Origin: Streptacidiphilus rugosus AM-16
GTDB taxonomy: Bacteria; Actinomycetota; Actinomycetes; Streptomycetales; Streptomycetaceae
Reading direction: 5' to 3'
Length of the DNA: 64,000 nt
NCBI RefSeq assembly: GCF_000744655.1
Contig: NZ_JQMJ01000004.1
Coordinates: 1,860,001-1,924,000 of the forward strand
Shown: positions 51,977 to 61,690 of the stretch, piece after piece
Position numbering within the stretch: the stretch's first letter is position 1
Layout: each line of letters begins with the position of its first letter
Position numbers and translations under genes: made by a program
The notes under the pieces: model-generated
Databases searched by the model: none
What the model saw: the letters and a program-made list of their open reading frames with translations, nothing else
What the model was told of the DNA's origin: nothing

Positions 51977-54256
51977 CTAGGACTTCGGCGGACCCGAGGG
52001 CGAGGAGGCGTCCTGCTCCACGGCCACGTCGTGGAGCGCCGACTCGCCCTCGGTGTCCAGGTGGGGCAGCATCCGGTCCAGCCACCTGGGCGCCCACCAG
52101 GCGTGCGGACCGAGCAGCGTCATGACGGCCGGGACCAGCAGCAGGCGGACGACGGTGGCGTCCACCAGGACGCTGACGGCGAGGCCAAGGCCGAGCATCT
52201 TCACCACGATGTTGTCGCTCAGGATGAAGGCCGCGAAGACGCTGAACATGATCAGCGCCGCGCAGGTGATCACCCGGGCGGTGATCTCCAGACCGTAGGC
52301 GACGCTGTCCTCCGCCCGTTTGGTGCGGACCCACGCCTCGTGCACCCGGGAGAGCAGGAAGATCTCGTAGTCCATGCTCAACCCGAAGATGATCGCGAAC
52401 ATCATCATCGGCACGTAGCTCTCGATCGGCACCTTGCCGGCGACGCCCAGCGCCGTACCGCCCCATCCCCACTGGAAGACCGCGACCACCACGCCGTAGG
52501 AGGCGCCGATCGAGAACAGGTTCAGCACGGCCGCCTTCACCGCGACCAGCAGGCCACGGAAGACCGCGAGGATGATCAGGAAGGCGAGGCAGACCACGAC
52601 CACGATGATCAGTGCCAGCCGGGAGCTGATGATCTCGGTGAAGTCCTGCTGGGCCGCGGTCACCCCGGTCACGTAGGTCGTGGCCGCCGTCCCCTTCGCG
52701 CCCTGCGGCAGCGAGACGTCCTTCAGGTGGTTGAACAGGTGGGTGGTGACCGCGTCCTGCGGTCGCCCGGTCGACAGCGCGGTCGCGGTCAGCACGTTGC
52801 CGTTGCTGGTGGCCTGGAGCGGACCGATGCTGGCCGCGTTCGGCACGCCGGTCAGCGCCTTCTGCATGTTCGAAGCCAGCGTGGAGCGCTGACTCGACGG
52901 CACGTCGGTCTGGTCCACGACCAGGTTGAGCGGCCCGTTGGCGCCCGGACCGAAGCCCTGGCTGATCAGGTCGAACGCGCGGCGGTCGGTGAAGGAGGTC
53001 GGGTCGGCTCCGTCGTCGATGTGGTCGAGCCGCATCGAGAACAGCGGGATCGCCAGGATGCCGAGCACCACCACCCCGGCCGCCAGGAACCACAGCGGGC
53101 GGCGTTCGACGCGCTTGGCGTAGCGGTGCCAGAAGCCGTGCTGCTCGTCGACGGACTCCTCGGCCTTCTTCCCGGCGTCCTCGCCGGCCACCGCGCCGCC
53201 CTCGGCCACCGGGGTCTTCAGACAGAACCGGTCGATCCGCCGCCCGATCAGCCCGGCCAGCGCGGGAACCAGGGTCAGCGCGCCCGCCACCGCGGTGACC
53301 ACCGTGACGGCGGCCGCGATGCCGAGGCGGCCGATGAAGCTCAGGCCCGACACGTACAGGCCGGCCAGGGCCACGATGACGGTGCAACCCGAGACCAGGA
53401 CGGCGCGTCCACTGGTGGTGACCGCGATGCCCGCCGCGGCGTGGGGCTCCACCCTGTCCATGATCAACTGTCGGAAGCGGGTGATCAGGAACAGCGCGTA
53501 GTCGATGCCCACGCCGAGCCCGATCATCGTGGCGAGGGTCGGCGACACACTGGCGAAGTCGATGGCGGCCGCCAGCAGGCTGAGGCAGCTCAGCCCGACG
53601 ATCACGCTGACCAGCGCGGTCACCAGCGGCAGGCCGGCCGCGATCAGGCTGCCGAAGCCGATGACCAGGACCACGATCGCCACCGCGAAGCCGATGGCCT
53701 CACTGGTCAGGTCCTTCGCGTGGGGCCTGGCCGCCTCGCCGAGCGGTCCGCCGTACTCGACGTCGACCCCCGCCGAGCGCAGCGGCTGGACCGCCGCGTC
53801 GACCCCGTTCAGGTAGTCGCTGCCCAGCGCGGTCGGGTTCTCGTCGAAGCGGACGGTGATGTACCCGATCGTGCCGTCCTTGGACAACGCCCCGGTCTGG
53901 GTCGTGGTGCCCGAGGAGGTGGTCTGCGGCAGCGGGTTCTGCACCGAGATCACGTGGTCCAGCTTCTGCAGGTTCGCGACCACCTGGTTCACCTGGGTGG
54001 TGAAGTCCGTCAGCGGCTTCGCGTCGTGCATCACCACCGTCGCGCTGGTGCCGCCGATACTGGGGGCGTTCGCCTGGAGGACGTCGGCGCCCTTCTGCGA
54101 CTGACTGTCAGGGAGGTTGAAGTCGTCGGAGTAGGTGCCGCCGAAACTGTTCTGCAGCCCATGGAGCACGCCCAGGACCGCCAGCCACACCACGATCACA
54201 ATGATCGCGTGGCGGGCGCACCATTCACCGAGTCGCTGCAGGATTCCTTTTCGCAC
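51977..54256 (-). CDS. MMPL-family RND transporter
   Basis: This 759-residue protein has about 12 helices in two RND halves, each with a large extracytoplasmic domain (after helices 1 and 7). The proton-relay motifs GIDYALFLITRFRQ and GLSMDYEIFLLSRVHEAW mark helices 4 and 10. MMPL proteins export lipids, siderophores or drugs. The gene converges with the lipase gene with 13 bp between, and starts at a GTG preceded by AAAGGA-like bases. It is 65 bp from hisF but that gene lies upstream on the same strand and has its own operon. Confidence 0.92.
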   Translation of the reverse strand: MRKGILQRLGEWCARHAIIVIVVWLAVLGVLHGLQNSFGGTYSDDFNLPDSQSQKGADVLQANAPSIGGTSATVVMHDAKPLTDFTTQVNQVVANLQKLDHVISVQNPLPQTTSSGTTTQTGALSKDGTIGYITVRFDENPTALGSDYLNGVDAAVQPLRSAGVDVEYGGPLGEAARPHAKDLTSEAIGFAVAIVVLVIGFGSLIAAGLPLVTALVSVIVGLSCLSLLAAAIDFASVSPTLATMIGLGVGIDYALFLITRFRQLIMDRVEPHAAAGIAVTTSGRAVLVSGCTVIVALAGLYVSGLSFIGRLGIAAAVTVVTAVAGALTLVPALAGLIGRRIDRFCLKTPVAEGGAVAGEDAGKKAEESVDEQHGFWHRYAKRVERRPLWFLAAGVVVLGILAIPLFSMRLDHIDDGADPTSFTDRRAFDLISQGFGPGANGPLNLVVDQTDVPSSQRSTLASNMQKALTGVPNAASIGPLQATSNGNVLTATALSTGRPQDAVTTHLFNHLKDVSLPQGAKGTAATTYVTGVTAAQQDFTEIISSRLALIIVVVVCLAFLIILAVFRGLLVAVKAAVLNLFSIGASYGVVVAVFQWGWGGTALGVAGKVPIESYVPMMMFAIIFGLSMDYEIFLLSRVHEAWVRTKRAEDSVAYGLEITARVITCAALIMFSVFAAFILSDNIVVKMLGLGLAVSVLVDATVVRLLLVPAVMTLLGPHAWWAPRWLDRMLPHLDTEGESALHDVAVEQDASSPSGPPKS

Positions 54257-54321
54257 GCGTCCAGTTCAGAACGGCGCCGGGATCACCGCAATCCGGACAG
54301 AGCCGTTCGGATGGCGTACCG

Positions 54322-55095
54322 TCAGATCCGGACGGGGTGGCCCGCCTCGCGCAGCGACTGCTTCACCTCGGCGATCGTGAGGTCTCCGAAGTGGAAGACG
54401 CTGGCCGCCAGCACCGCGTCCGCCCCCGCGCCGACGGCGGGAGCGAAGTCGCCGAGCTTGCCGGCGCCACCGCTCGCGATGACCGGGACGGTGACCGCCT
54501 TGCGCACCGCGGTGATCAGCTCCAGGTCGTAGCCGTCCTTGGTGCCGTCCGCGTCCATGGAGTTGAGCAGGATCTCGCCCGCGCCGAGCTCGGCCGCGCG
54601 CACCGCCCACTCGACGGCGTCGATGCCGGTGCCGGTCCGGCCGCCGTGCGTGGTGACCTCGAAGCCGGAGGCGGTCTCCGTGCCCTCGTGCACCCGGCGG
54701 GCGTCCGCCGACAGGACCAGCACCTGCCGGCCGAAGCGCTGCGCGATCTCGCGGATCAGCTCAGGCCTGGCGATCGCGGCGGTGTTGACGCCGACCTTGT
54801 CCGCACCGGCGCGCAGCAGCTTGTCCACGTCCTCGACGGTCCGCACCCCGCCGCCGACCGTGAGCGGGATGAAGACCTGCTCGGCGGTGCGCCGCACGAT
54901 GTCGTAGGTCGTCTCCCGGTCCCCGGACGAGGCCGTGATGTCAAGGAACGTCAGTTCGTCGGCGCCCTGGGCGTCGTAGAGCTTGGCCAGCTCGACCGGG
55001 TCCCCCGCGTCGCGCAGGTTCTGGAAGTTGACGCCCTTCACCACCCGCCCGGCGTCGACGTCCAGGCAGGGGATCACACGGACCGCGAGGGTCAT
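54322..55095 (-). CDS. hisF: Imidazole glycerol phosphate synthase, cyclase subunit
   Basis: This 257-residue (beta/alpha)8 barrel combines ammonia from HisH with PRFAR to give imidazole glycerol phosphate and AICAR. Catalytic Asp12 is in [16 protein letters not shown]; the second catalytic Asp is in VLSADARR, with phosphate sites in [11 protein letters not shown] and [11 protein letters not shown]. The ATG overlaps the RidA stop by four bases. It is the last gene of the his operon. Confidence 0.96.
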   Translation of the reverse strand: MTLAVRVIPCLDVDAGRVVKGVNFQNLRDAGDPVELAKLYDAQGADELTFLDITASSGDRETTYDIVRRTAEQVFIPLTVGGGVRTVEDVDKLLRAGADKVGVNTAAIARPELIREIAQRFGRQVLVLSADARRVHEGTETASGFEVTTHGGRTGTGIDAVEWAVRAAELGAGEILLNSMDADGTKDGYDLELITAVRKAVTVPVIASGGAGKLGDFAPAVGAGADAVLAASVFHFGDLTIAEVKQSLREAGHPVRI

Positions 55096-55499
55096 GTCGG
55101 GAGCTCCAAATTCTTCTTGTACGCGTCCACCTCGACCTCGACCGACATCCGCGAGTCGACCAGGGCGTTGATGACGACCATCGTGCAGGCGGGCCGGACC
55201 TCGCCGAGCACGTCCTTGTGGGCCCGGCCCACCTCGTCGGTGTCACGCGCGTGCGTGACGTAGAGCCGGGTGCGGACGACGTCCGCGGCGGTGAGACCGA
55301 AACGGGAGATCGCGTCGAGGGCGACGCCGAAGGCGGCGACGGTCTGCTCGTAGGGCGAGCCCTCGAAGCGGACCGAGCCGTCGTCCCAGGCGGTGCAGCC
55401 GGAGACGAAGACGAAGTCCCCTATCGCGACGGCACGTGCGAAGCCGAACTGGTCCTCCCAGGGGGAGTAACCGCCCACGTGCCGTCGGTCCTGCCTCAT
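55092..55499 (-). CDS. RidA-family protein
   Basis: This 135-residue protein is of the RidA/YjgF family: [25 protein letters not shown] and [13 protein letters not shown] with the conserved arginine and cysteine positions in altered form (TMV-type strand). RidA enzymes hydrolyse reactive enamine/imine intermediates such as 2-aminoacrylate. The canonical catalytic Arg is not obvious (the C-terminal region reads RPACTMV, which keeps an Arg), so activity is likely but not certain. It sits between priA and hisF, with a 4-bp overlap to hisF. Confidence 0.83.
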   Translation of the reverse strand: MRQDRRHVGGYSPWEDQFGFARAVAIGDFVFVSGCTAWDDGSVRFEGSPYEQTVAAFGVALDAISRFGLTAADVVRTRLYVTHARDTDEVGRAHKDVLGEVRPACTMVVINALVDSRMSVEVEVDAYKKNLELPT

Positions 55500-55528
55500 C
55501 CCGCGACCTCCGTCGATAGGTCTTCCGC

Positions 55529-56260
55529 TCAGGACACCGCGGCCAGTGCCTCTTCGAGCGTGAACGCCTGCGCGTAGAGGGCCTTGCCCACAATGGCCCC
55601 CTCCACACCCTGGGGCACCAGGGTCGCGATGTCACGGAGGTCCTGCAGCGAGGACACGCCGCCCGAGGCGACGACCGCCCGGTCGGTCGCGGCGCAGACG
55701 TTGCGCAGCAGATCGAGGTTGGGGCCGGTGAGCGTGCCGTCCTTGTCGACGTCGGTGACGACGTAGCGGGCGCAGCCCTCCGCGTCGAGGCGGGCCAGCG
55801 CCTCGTACAGGTCGCCGCCCTCGCTGGTCCAGCCGCGGCCGCGCAGCGTGGTGCCCACGACGTCGAGGCCGACCGCGATGCGGTCGCCGAACTCGGCGAT
55901 GACCTTGGCGACCCACTCCGGGGACTCCAGGGCGGCGGTGCCGAGGTTGACCCTGGCGCAACCGGTGGCGAGCGCCGCGCGCAGCGACTCGTCGTCGCGG
56001 ATGCCGCCGGAGAGCTCGACCTTGACGTCCAGTCGGCCGGTGACCTCGGCCAGCAGGGCGCGGTTGTCGCCGGTGCCGAACGCGGCGTCGAGGTCGACCA
56101 GGTGGATCCACTCGGCGCCGGCCTGCTGCCAGGCCAGCGCGGCGGCCAGCGGCTCGCCGTAGGAGGTCTCCGAGCCGGACGCGCCCTTGACCAGGCGCAC
56201 GGCCTGACCGTCGCGGACGTCCACGGCGGGCAGCAGCACGAGCTTGTTCGTAGTGGTCAC
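55529..56260 (-). CDS. priA: Bifunctional HisA/TrpF isomerase PriA
   Basis: This 243-residue TIM barrel does the Amadori rearrangement of both ProFAR (histidine) and PRA (tryptophan) in actinobacteria. The active-site Asp14 is in [13 protein letters not shown], and the second in [25 protein letters not shown] and [11 protein letters not shown] form phosphate sites. No trpF occurs in this window, in keeping with PriA's dual role. The GTG overlaps the hisH stop. Confidence 0.95.
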   Translation of the reverse strand: MTTTNKLVLLPAVDVRDGQAVRLVKGASGSETSYGEPLAAALAWQQAGAEWIHLVDLDAAFGTGDNRALLAEVTGRLDVKVELSGGIRDDESLRAALATGCARVNLGTAALESPEWVAKVIAEFGDRIAVGLDVVGTTLRGRGWTSEGGDLYEALARLDAEGCARYVVTDVDKDGTLTGPNLDLLRNVCAATDRAVVASGGVSSLQDLRDIATLVPQGVEGAIVGKALYAQAFTLEEALAAVS

Positions 56261-56892
56261 AGCGTTGCGATCCAGTTCTTCAGCAGGGCGGCGCCGGCGT
56301 CGCCGGACTTCTCGGGGTGGAACTGCGTGGCGGACAGCGGGCCGTTCTCGACCGCGGCGACGAAGGGCTCGCCGTGCTCGGCCCAGGTGACCTTCGGCGG
56401 GCGCAGCTGCTCGATCGGCGGCAGCTCCCAGTGCCGGACGCCGTAGGAGTGCACGAAGTAGTACCGCGCGTCCTCGGGCAGGTCGGCGAAGAGGACGGTG
56501 CCCTCCGCCGGCTCGACGGTGTTCCAGCCCATGTGCGGCACCACCGGCGCGCGCAGCGGCTCGACCGTGCCGGGCCACTCGTCGCAGCCCTCGGTCTCGA
56601 TGCCGTGCTCGACGCCGCGCGCGAAGAGGATCTGCATGCCGACGCAGATGCCCAGCACCGGACGGCCGCCGGCCAGGCGGCGGCCGATCAGCCGGTCGCC
56701 CCTGACGGCCCGCAGCCCGTCCATGCAGGCGGCGAAGGCCCCGACGCCGGGCACCAGCAGGCCGTCGGCGTCGAGGGCCTGCTGGAAGTCGGAGGTGATG
56801 ACGGCCTCCGCGCCGACGCGCTCCAGCGCGCGCTGCGCGGAGCGGACGTTGCCGGAGCCGTAGTCGAGGACGACCACGCTCTTGGCGGTCAT
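56257..56892 (-). CDS. hisH: Imidazole glycerol phosphate synthase, glutaminase subunit
   Basis: This 211-residue class I amidotransferase supplies ammonia to HisF. The nucleophile is Cys83 in [10 protein letters not shown]; the catalytic His-Glu pair is in QFHPEKS near the C-terminus. The start is the ATG at 56892, and priA overlaps its stop. Unlike many operons, hisH and hisF are separated here by priA and a RidA gene. Confidence 0.96.
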   Translation of the reverse strand: MTAKSVVVLDYGSGNVRSAQRALERVGAEAVITSDFQQALDADGLLVPGVGAFAACMDGLRAVRGDRLIGRRLAGGRPVLGICVGMQILFARGVEHGIETEGCDEWPGTVEPLRAPVVPHMGWNTVEPAEGTVLFADLPEDARYYFVHSYGVRHWELPPIEQLRPPKVTWAEHGEPFVAAVENGPLSATQFHPEKSGDAGAALLKNWIATL

Positions 56893-56911
56893 GGGGTACG
56901 CCCTTTCCGGG

Positions 56912-57064
56912 TCAGATGCGGAGCAGGCCCGCGGCGAGGCTCATCACGGCGCAGATGGCGAGCAGCACGACGACGCCCTTGGGAAGCTTCTGCTTCCAGA
57001 ACGAGTAGGCGCCGCCGCCGAGGAACAGTCCGATGAAGATCAGCAGAAAAGCAATCGTGCTCAC
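56912..57064 (-). CDS. Fifty-residue membrane peptide within the his operon
   Basis: This 50-residue peptide has two hydrophobic stretches ([20 protein letters not shown] and [19 protein letters not shown]) joined by a basic KQKLPKG loop. The GTG at 57064 overlaps the hisB stop as GTGA, and hisH begins 19 bp later, so it is translated as part of the operon. I know of no function. Its position and coupling suggest conservation in relatives. Confidence 0.7.
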   Translation of the reverse strand: MSTIAFLLIFIGLFLGGGAYSFWKQKLPKGVVVLLAICAVMSLAAGLLRI

Positions 57065-57669
57065 AGCGCGCCCTTGGTCGAGGGAATGATTCCCGCGGCG
57101 CGCGGGTCCAGCTCGCTGGCGTACCGCAGCGCCCGGGCGAGCGCCTTGAACTGGCACTCGACAATGTGGTGGGCATTGCGTCCATACGGTACGTGGACGT
57201 GCAGGGCGATCTGCGCCTGGGCCACGAAGGACTCCAGGATGTGCCGGGTCATGGTGGTGTCGTAGGAGCCGATCATCGGCGCCATGCCCTCGGGCTCGGT
57301 GTGCACCAGGTAGGGGCGGCCGGAGAGGTCGACGGTCACCTGGGCGAGCGACTCGTCCAGCGGCACGGAGGCGTCGGCGAAGCGGCGGATGCCGACCTTG
57401 TCGCCCAGCGCCTGGCGGAACGCGGCGCCCAGCGCCAGCGAGGTGTCCTCGATGGTGTGGTGCGTGTCGATGTGCAGGTCGCCGTCGGTCTTCACGGTGA
57501 GGTCGAAGAAGCCGTGCCGGCCGAGCTGGTCGAGCATGTGGTCGTAGAAGCCGACACCGGTGGAGATGTCGGTCTTCCCCGTGCCGTCGAGGTCTATCTC
57601 GACCTTGACCGAGGTCTCCTTGGTGGTGCGCTCGACGCGGCCGATGCGGTGCTGGTCGCTGTTGGACAT
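57061..57669 (-). CDS. hisB: Imidazoleglycerol-phosphate dehydratase
   Basis: This 202-residue enzyme removes water from imidazole glycerol phosphate. It is the single-function form without a HisN phosphatase domain. The two manganese-binding repeats are FYDHMLDQLGRHG...HIDTHHTIEDTSLALG and the later HILESFVAQAQIALHV...NAHHIVECQFKALARAL. It starts four bases after hisC ends. Confidence 0.97.
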   Translation of the reverse strand: MSNSDQHRIGRVERTTKETSVKVEIDLDGTGKTDISTGVGFYDHMLDQLGRHGFFDLTVKTDGDLHIDTHHTIEDTSLALGAAFRQALGDKVGIRRFADASVPLDESLAQVTVDLSGRPYLVHTEPEGMAPMIGSYDTTMTRHILESFVAQAQIALHVHVPYGRNAHHIVECQFKALARALRYASELDPRAAGIIPSTKGAL

Positions 57670-57673
57670 GTTC

Positions 57674-58771
57674 CTAGAGCTCCTTGATGGCGTTGCGGAC
57701 GGCGTCGAGGAAGGCGTCGTTCTCGGCGGGGGTGCCCGCCGTGACGCGGAGCCGGCCGGGCACGCCGTTGTCGCGCACCAGCACGCCCTGGGCGAGGATC
57801 GCGCTCCAGACCGCGTGGGTGTCCTCGAAGCGGCCGAACTGGACGAAGTTGGCGTCGGACTCGGTGACGTCCAGGCCCATCGCGCGCAGTTCGGTGACGA
57901 TGCGGTCCCGCTCGGCCTTGAGCCGCTCGACGTAGCCGAGCAGGACGTCGGTGAAGTCCAGCGCGGCCAGCGCCGTCGCCTGGGTCACCGCGGAGAGGTG
58001 GTACGGCAGCCTGACCAGCTGCACCGCGTCCACCACGGCGGGCGCGGCGCAGAAGTAGCCGAGCCGCAGCCCGGCGGCGCCGAAGGCCTTCGACATGGTC
58101 CGGGTGACCACCATCAGCGGGCGGCCTTCGAGCAGCGGCAGCAGCGAGGGCTGGTGCGAGAACTCGACATAGGCCTCGTCGACGATCACCAGCGTCGGCT
58201 TGACCGCCTGCGCCGCGTCGTAGAGCCGCTCGACCGCGGCGCGCGTCAGCGCGGTGCCGGTCGGGTTGTTCGGCGAGCAGAGGAAGAGCACGTCCGGACG
58301 CTCGGCGTCGAGCGCGGCGACGGCGGCCGCCTCGTCGATGGTGAAGTCCGGGTTGCGCGGTCCCTCGATCCAGCGGGTGCCGGTGCCGCGCGAGATCAGG
58401 TCGTGCATCTGGTAGGTCGGCGAGAAGCCGAGCGCGGTGCGCCCCGAGCCGCCGAAGGTCTGCATCAGCTGCTGGATGATCTCGTTGGACCCGTTGGCGG
58501 CCCAGACCTGCTCGGTGCCGACGGCGTGTCCGGTGGACGCGGTCAGGTAGGCGGCGAGCCGGGTGCGCAGCTCGACCGCGTCGCGGTCCGGGTAGCGGTT
58601 GAGGTTCCGCGCGGCGGCCGAGACGCGCTCGGCGATCCGGGCGACCAGCTCGTCGGGCAGGGAGTACGGGTTCTCGTTGGTGTTGAGCAGCACCGGCACG
58701 TCCAGCTGCGGTGCGCCGTACGGCGACTTGCCCTTGAGTTCGTCGCGGATGGGAAGGTCGTCGATCTGCAT
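57674..58771 (-). CDS. hisC: Histidinol-phosphate aminotransferase
   Basis: This 365-residue fold-type I PLP enzyme transaminates imidazole acetol phosphate. The PLP lysine is in [15 protein letters not shown], the substrate cleft includes [13 protein letters not shown] and the cofactor segment NNPTGTAL. The ATG overlaps the hisD stop by one base (TAATG). Confidence 0.96.
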   Translation of the reverse strand: MQIDDLPIRDELKGKSPYGAPQLDVPVLLNTNENPYSLPDELVARIAERVSAAARNLNRYPDRDAVELRTRLAAYLTASTGHAVGTEQVWAANGSNEIIQQLMQTFGGSGRTALGFSPTYQMHDLISRGTGTRWIEGPRNPDFTIDEAAAVAALDAERPDVLFLCSPNNPTGTALTRAAVERLYDAAQAVKPTLVIVDEAYVEFSHQPSLLPLLEGRPLMVVTRTMSKAFGAAGLRLGYFCAAPAVVDAVQLVRLPYHLSAVTQATALAALDFTDVLLGYVERLKAERDRIVTELRAMGLDVTESDANFVQFGRFEDTHAVWSAILAQGVLVRDNGVPGRLRVTAGTPAENDAFLDAVRNAIKEL

Positions 58772-60102
58772 TACTGCGGCACACTCCAGTCGCTGCGCTG
58801 TTCGAGTTCGCCTTCGGTAAAACGTGCACGGACAGCGTCACCGTGGCCCGGAAGATCCTCTGCGTTGGCGAGCGTGACCACGTGGCCGGCCACCTCGGCC
58901 AGCGCGTCGCGGTCGTAGGCCACCACATGGATGCCACGCAGGAAGGACTGGACGGAGAGTCCGGAGGAGTGGCAGGCGCAGCCGCCGGTCGGCAGCACGT
59001 GGTTGGAACCGGCCGCGTAGTCGCCCAGCGAGACCGGGGCGAACGGGCCGACGAAGACCGCGCCCGCGTTGACCACGCGCGCGGCGACCGCCTCGGCGTC
59101 GGCGGTCTGGATCTCCAGGTGCTCGGCCGCGTAGGCGTTGACGATCTCCAGGCCCTGTTCGACGTCGCGGACCAGCACGATGCCGGACTGCGGGCCGGCC
59201 AGCGCGGTGGCGATCCGCTCGCTGTGCTTGGTCGCCTCGACCTGCTTGGGCAGCTCGGCCTCGACGGCCTCGGCCAGCTCGACCGAGTCGGTCACCAGGA
59301 CGGCGGCGGCCATCGGGTCGTGCTCGGCCTGGCTGATCATGTCAGCGGCGACGTGCCGCGGGTCGGCGGTGGCGTCGGCGAGGATGGCGATCTCGGTCGG
59401 CCCGGCCTCGGCGTCGATGCCGATCCGGCCCTTGAGCAGCCGCTTGGCGGCGGCGACCCAGATGTTGCCGGGGCCGGTCACCAGGTTGACCGGGCGGCAC
59501 TCGCCCGCGCCGTAGGCGAACATCGCCACGGCCTGGGCGCCGCCCACGGCGTAGACCTCGTCCACGCCGAGCAGCGCGCAGGCGGCCAGGATGGTCGGGT
59601 GCGGCAGCCCCCCGAACTCCTTCTGCGGCGGCGAGGTCACCGCGAGCGAGGCGACGCCCGCCTCCTGCGCGGGGACCACGTTCATGACCACGGACGAGGG
59701 GTAGACGGCGAGCCCGCCGGGCACGTAGAGGCCCACGCGCTCGACCGGCACCCACCGCTCGGTCACGGTGCCGCCGGGGACGACCTGCACGGTGTGATCG
59801 GTGCGGCGCTGCTCGCGGTGGACCAGGCGGGCGCGGCGGATCGACTCCTCCAGCGCGGCGCGGACGGCGGGGTCCAGCGTCTCCAGGGCGCCGGTGACAG
59901 CAGCCTTGGGCACGCGGATGTCGGACAGTCGAACCCCGTCGAAACGCTCCGTGATCTCGATCAGCGCCTCGACGCCACGATGGTGCACGTCCTCGCAGAT
60001 CGGCCGCACCTTCTCCAGGGCGGCCTCGACGTCGAGCTCGGCGCGCGGCAGGACGCTGCGCGGGTCGTCGGTGGTGCTGCGGAGGTCGATTCGAGAAATC
60101 AC
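58771..60102 (-). CDS. hisD: Histidinol dehydrogenase
   Basis: This 443-residue zinc enzyme oxidises histidinol to histidine in two NAD-dependent steps. Motifs include [48 protein letters not shown] (zinc ligands Gln and His) and [17 protein letters not shown]. The GTG at 60102 follows TAGACT by seven bases and no ribosome-binding site, so the operon mRNA may be leaderless. It heads hisD-hisC-hisB-peptide-hisH-priA-ridA-hisF; hisI and others lie elsewhere. Confidence 0.96.
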   Translation of the reverse strand: MISRIDLRSTTDDPRSVLPRAELDVEAALEKVRPICEDVHHRGVEALIEITERFDGVRLSDIRVPKAAVTGALETLDPAVRAALEESIRRARLVHREQRRTDHTVQVVPGGTVTERWVPVERVGLYVPGGLAVYPSSVVMNVVPAQEAGVASLAVTSPPQKEFGGLPHPTILAACALLGVDEVYAVGGAQAVAMFAYGAGECRPVNLVTGPGNIWVAAAKRLLKGRIGIDAEAGPTEIAILADATADPRHVAADMISQAEHDPMAAAVLVTDSVELAEAVEAELPKQVEATKHSERIATALAGPQSGIVLVRDVEQGLEIVNAYAAEHLEIQTADAEAVAARVVNAGAVFVGPFAPVSLGDYAAGSNHVLPTGGCACHSSGLSVQSFLRGIHVVAYDRDALAEVAGHVVTLANAEDLPGHGDAVRARFTEGELEQRSDWSVPQ

Positions 60103-60109
60103 GTTGTCA

Positions 60110-60158
60110 AGTCTAGTGATCGGGAGAAAACGCCGTGCTCCCATATCACTCTCTGATA
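60110..60158 (-). promoter_or_regulatory. hisD -10 element and upstream palindrome
   Basis: TAGACT (60110-60115, minus strand) ends seven bases before the hisD GTG. A palindrome TATCA-N5-TGATA (60144-60158) lies 42-56 bp upstream, near the expected -35/-50 region, and could be an operator. No -35 match is clear. Confidence 0.4.
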
Positions 60159-60187
60159 CACACCCTGAGACGATCAGTTGCACCATC

Positions 60188-60251
60188 CGGGGCGCGCAGG
60201 GCCATCCTCCCCGGAGGGTCCCTCGCACAGTTCCTCGCGCCCCCTGGGGGT
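60188..60251. repeat. Dispersed inverted-repeat element, copy D (reduced)
   Basis: The right arm (60211-60251) keeps the core CAGTTCCTCGCGCCCC; the left arm is only GGGGCGCGCAGGG (60190-60202), so it is a shortened copy. It fills part of the 322-bp gene-free hisD-LON gap. Confidence 0.65.
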
Positions 60252-60347
60252 TGCCACTGACCCGTTTGCCTCGTCCTGGTCGCCGTGGGGGGCGGCAGCG
60301 GGCAGCGTGGTGGCGGGGCTGCGGCGTCAGCCGCCCAGCCGCTCAGC

Positions 60348-60389
60348 GCCCGTACCGGCGAGCTGCCCCGAGCGCGACCCGGTACGGGC
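60348..60389. repeat. Perfect 11-bp inverted repeat upstream of the LON-domain gene
   Basis: The arms 60348-60358 and 60379-60389 (GCCCGTACCGG and its complement) enclose 20 bp and end 23 bp before the predicted -10 of the downstream gene. It could be an operator or a cruciform. Confidence 0.45.
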
Positions 60390-60411
60390 ACCGGCAGCCC
60401 TCAGCAGGCCT

Positions 60412-60417
60412 TAATCT
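60412..60417 (+). promoter_or_regulatory. -10 element TAATCT for a leaderless LON-domain transcript
   Basis: TAATCT ends seven bases before the GTG at 60425. There is no ribosome-binding site. Confidence 0.45.
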
Positions 60418-60424
60418 TGCGCAC

Positions 60425-61135
60425 GTGACGGAACGGCTCCCCCTCTTCCCGCTGGGCACAGTGCTCTATCCCGGGCTGGTACTCCCCCTGCACGTCTTCG
60501 AGGAGCGCTACCGGCGGCTGATGGCCGATCTGACGGCCGGACCCGAGCCGCACCGCTTCGGCGTGGTGGCGATCCGCGACGGTCGCGAGGTCGCCCCGAC
60601 CGGCACGGAGTCCGCCTCGCCCGCGCTGGCCGGGCTCGGACCCGACCCGCAGCGGGCCCTGTTCGAGATGGGCTGCGTCGCCGAGATCGCCCAGCTGCAG
60701 CCGCATCCCGACGGGCGCTACGAGCTGCTCGCCACCGGCACGACCAGGTTCCGGATTCTCTCCATAGACGCGAGCGGCCCGTATCTGACGGCCGAGGTCG
60801 AGCCCGTGGAGGAGCAGACCGGGCCGGAGGCGCAGGTGCTCGCCGCGGGGGTCGAGCGCGTCTTCCGCGCCTACCAGAAGCGGCTGGCCGGCGCCCAGGA
60901 GACCACGGTCACCGGTCTGCAGGAGCTGCCGGACGACCCGAACATCCTGTCCTACCTGGTCGCGGCCGCGTCCGTGCTGGACACCCACGACAAGCAGCGG
61001 CTGCTGGCCGCCGAGACCGCGAGCGACCGGCTGCGCACGGAGCTGCGGCTGCTGCGGCGCGAGGCCGCGGTGCTGGCCAAGCTGCCCTCGCTGCCGGCCG
61101 TCGAACTGACCCGCCAGGCCTCCAACCCGAACTGA
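60425..61135 (+). CDS. LON substrate-binding (LAN) domain protein
   Basis: This 236-residue protein consists of the Lon N-terminal domain only: LPLFPLGTVLYPGLVLPLHVFEERYRRLM, then GCVAEIAQLQPHPDGRYELLATGTTRFRI and a helical C-terminus. It has no AAA or protease domain. Its role is unknown. The GTG at 60425 is chosen because of the leaderless promoter element. The gene is divergent from hisD and lies 57 bp before ybaK. Confidence 0.88.
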   Translation: MTERLPLFPLGTVLYPGLVLPLHVFEERYRRLMADLTAGPEPHRFGVVAIRDGREVAPTGTESASPALAGLGPDPQRALFEMGCVAEIAQLQPHPDGRYELLATGTTRFRILSIDASGPYLTAEVEPVEEQTGPEAQVLAAGVERVFRAYQKRLAGAQETTVTGLQELPDDPNILSYLVAAASVLDTHDKQRLLAAETASDRLRTELRLLRREAAVLAKLPSLPAVELTRQASNPN

Positions 61136-61192
61136 CCGCAGACCCCCGAGCGACGACGACCTACCACCCAGAACCGGGAGCGGACCGCGCCG

Positions 61193-61690
61193 ATGGCCAA
61201 GAAGACCAAGGGCGGCCAGGGCACGCCCGCGACCGTGGCCCTGGACCGGGCCGGCGTCCCGCACACGGTGCACGCCTACGCCCACGACCCCGCCGCCGCC
61301 TCCTACGGCGGCGAGGCGGCCGAGGCGCTGGGCATCGCGCCGGAGCGGGTCTTCAAGACGCTGGTCGCCGACGTCGACGGCGCGCTCGTGGTCGGCGTCG
61401 TTCCGGTGGCGGGCCAGCTGGACCTGAAGGCGCTGGCGGCCGCCGTCGGCGGCAAGCGGGCCGCGATGGCCGACCCCGCCGCGGCCGAGCGCAGCAGCGG
61501 CTACGTCCGCGGCGGCATCTCGCCGCTCGGCCAGCGGAAGGCGCTGCGCACCGTGCTCGACGCCTCCGCGCTGGACCACCCGACGGTCTTCGTCTCCGCG
61601 GGGCGGCGCGGGCTGGAGGTCGAGCTCGCGCCGAGCGCCCTCGCCGAGCTCACCGGCGCCGCCTTCGCCCCGATCGGGCGGCCCGGCTGA
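61193..61690 (+). CDS. ybaK: YbaK-type Cys-tRNA(Pro)/Cys-tRNA(Cys) deacylase
   Basis: This 165-residue protein has the YbaK/ProX editing fold: VPHTVHAYAHD, GIAPERVFKTLVAD (with the substrate Lys), VPVAGQLDLKALA and GYVRGGISPLG, which match YbaK rather than ProXp. It hydrolyses mischarged Cys-tRNA(Pro) in trans and so guards proline codons. It ends within a few bases of the convergent DUF5707-like gene. Confidence 0.9.
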   Translation: MAKKTKGGQGTPATVALDRAGVPHTVHAYAHDPAAASYGGEAAEALGIAPERVFKTLVADVDGALVVGVVPVAGQLDLKALAAAVGGKRAAMADPAAAERSSGYVRGGISPLGQRKALRTVLDASALDHPTVFVSAGRRGLEVELAPSALAELTGAAFAPIGRPG

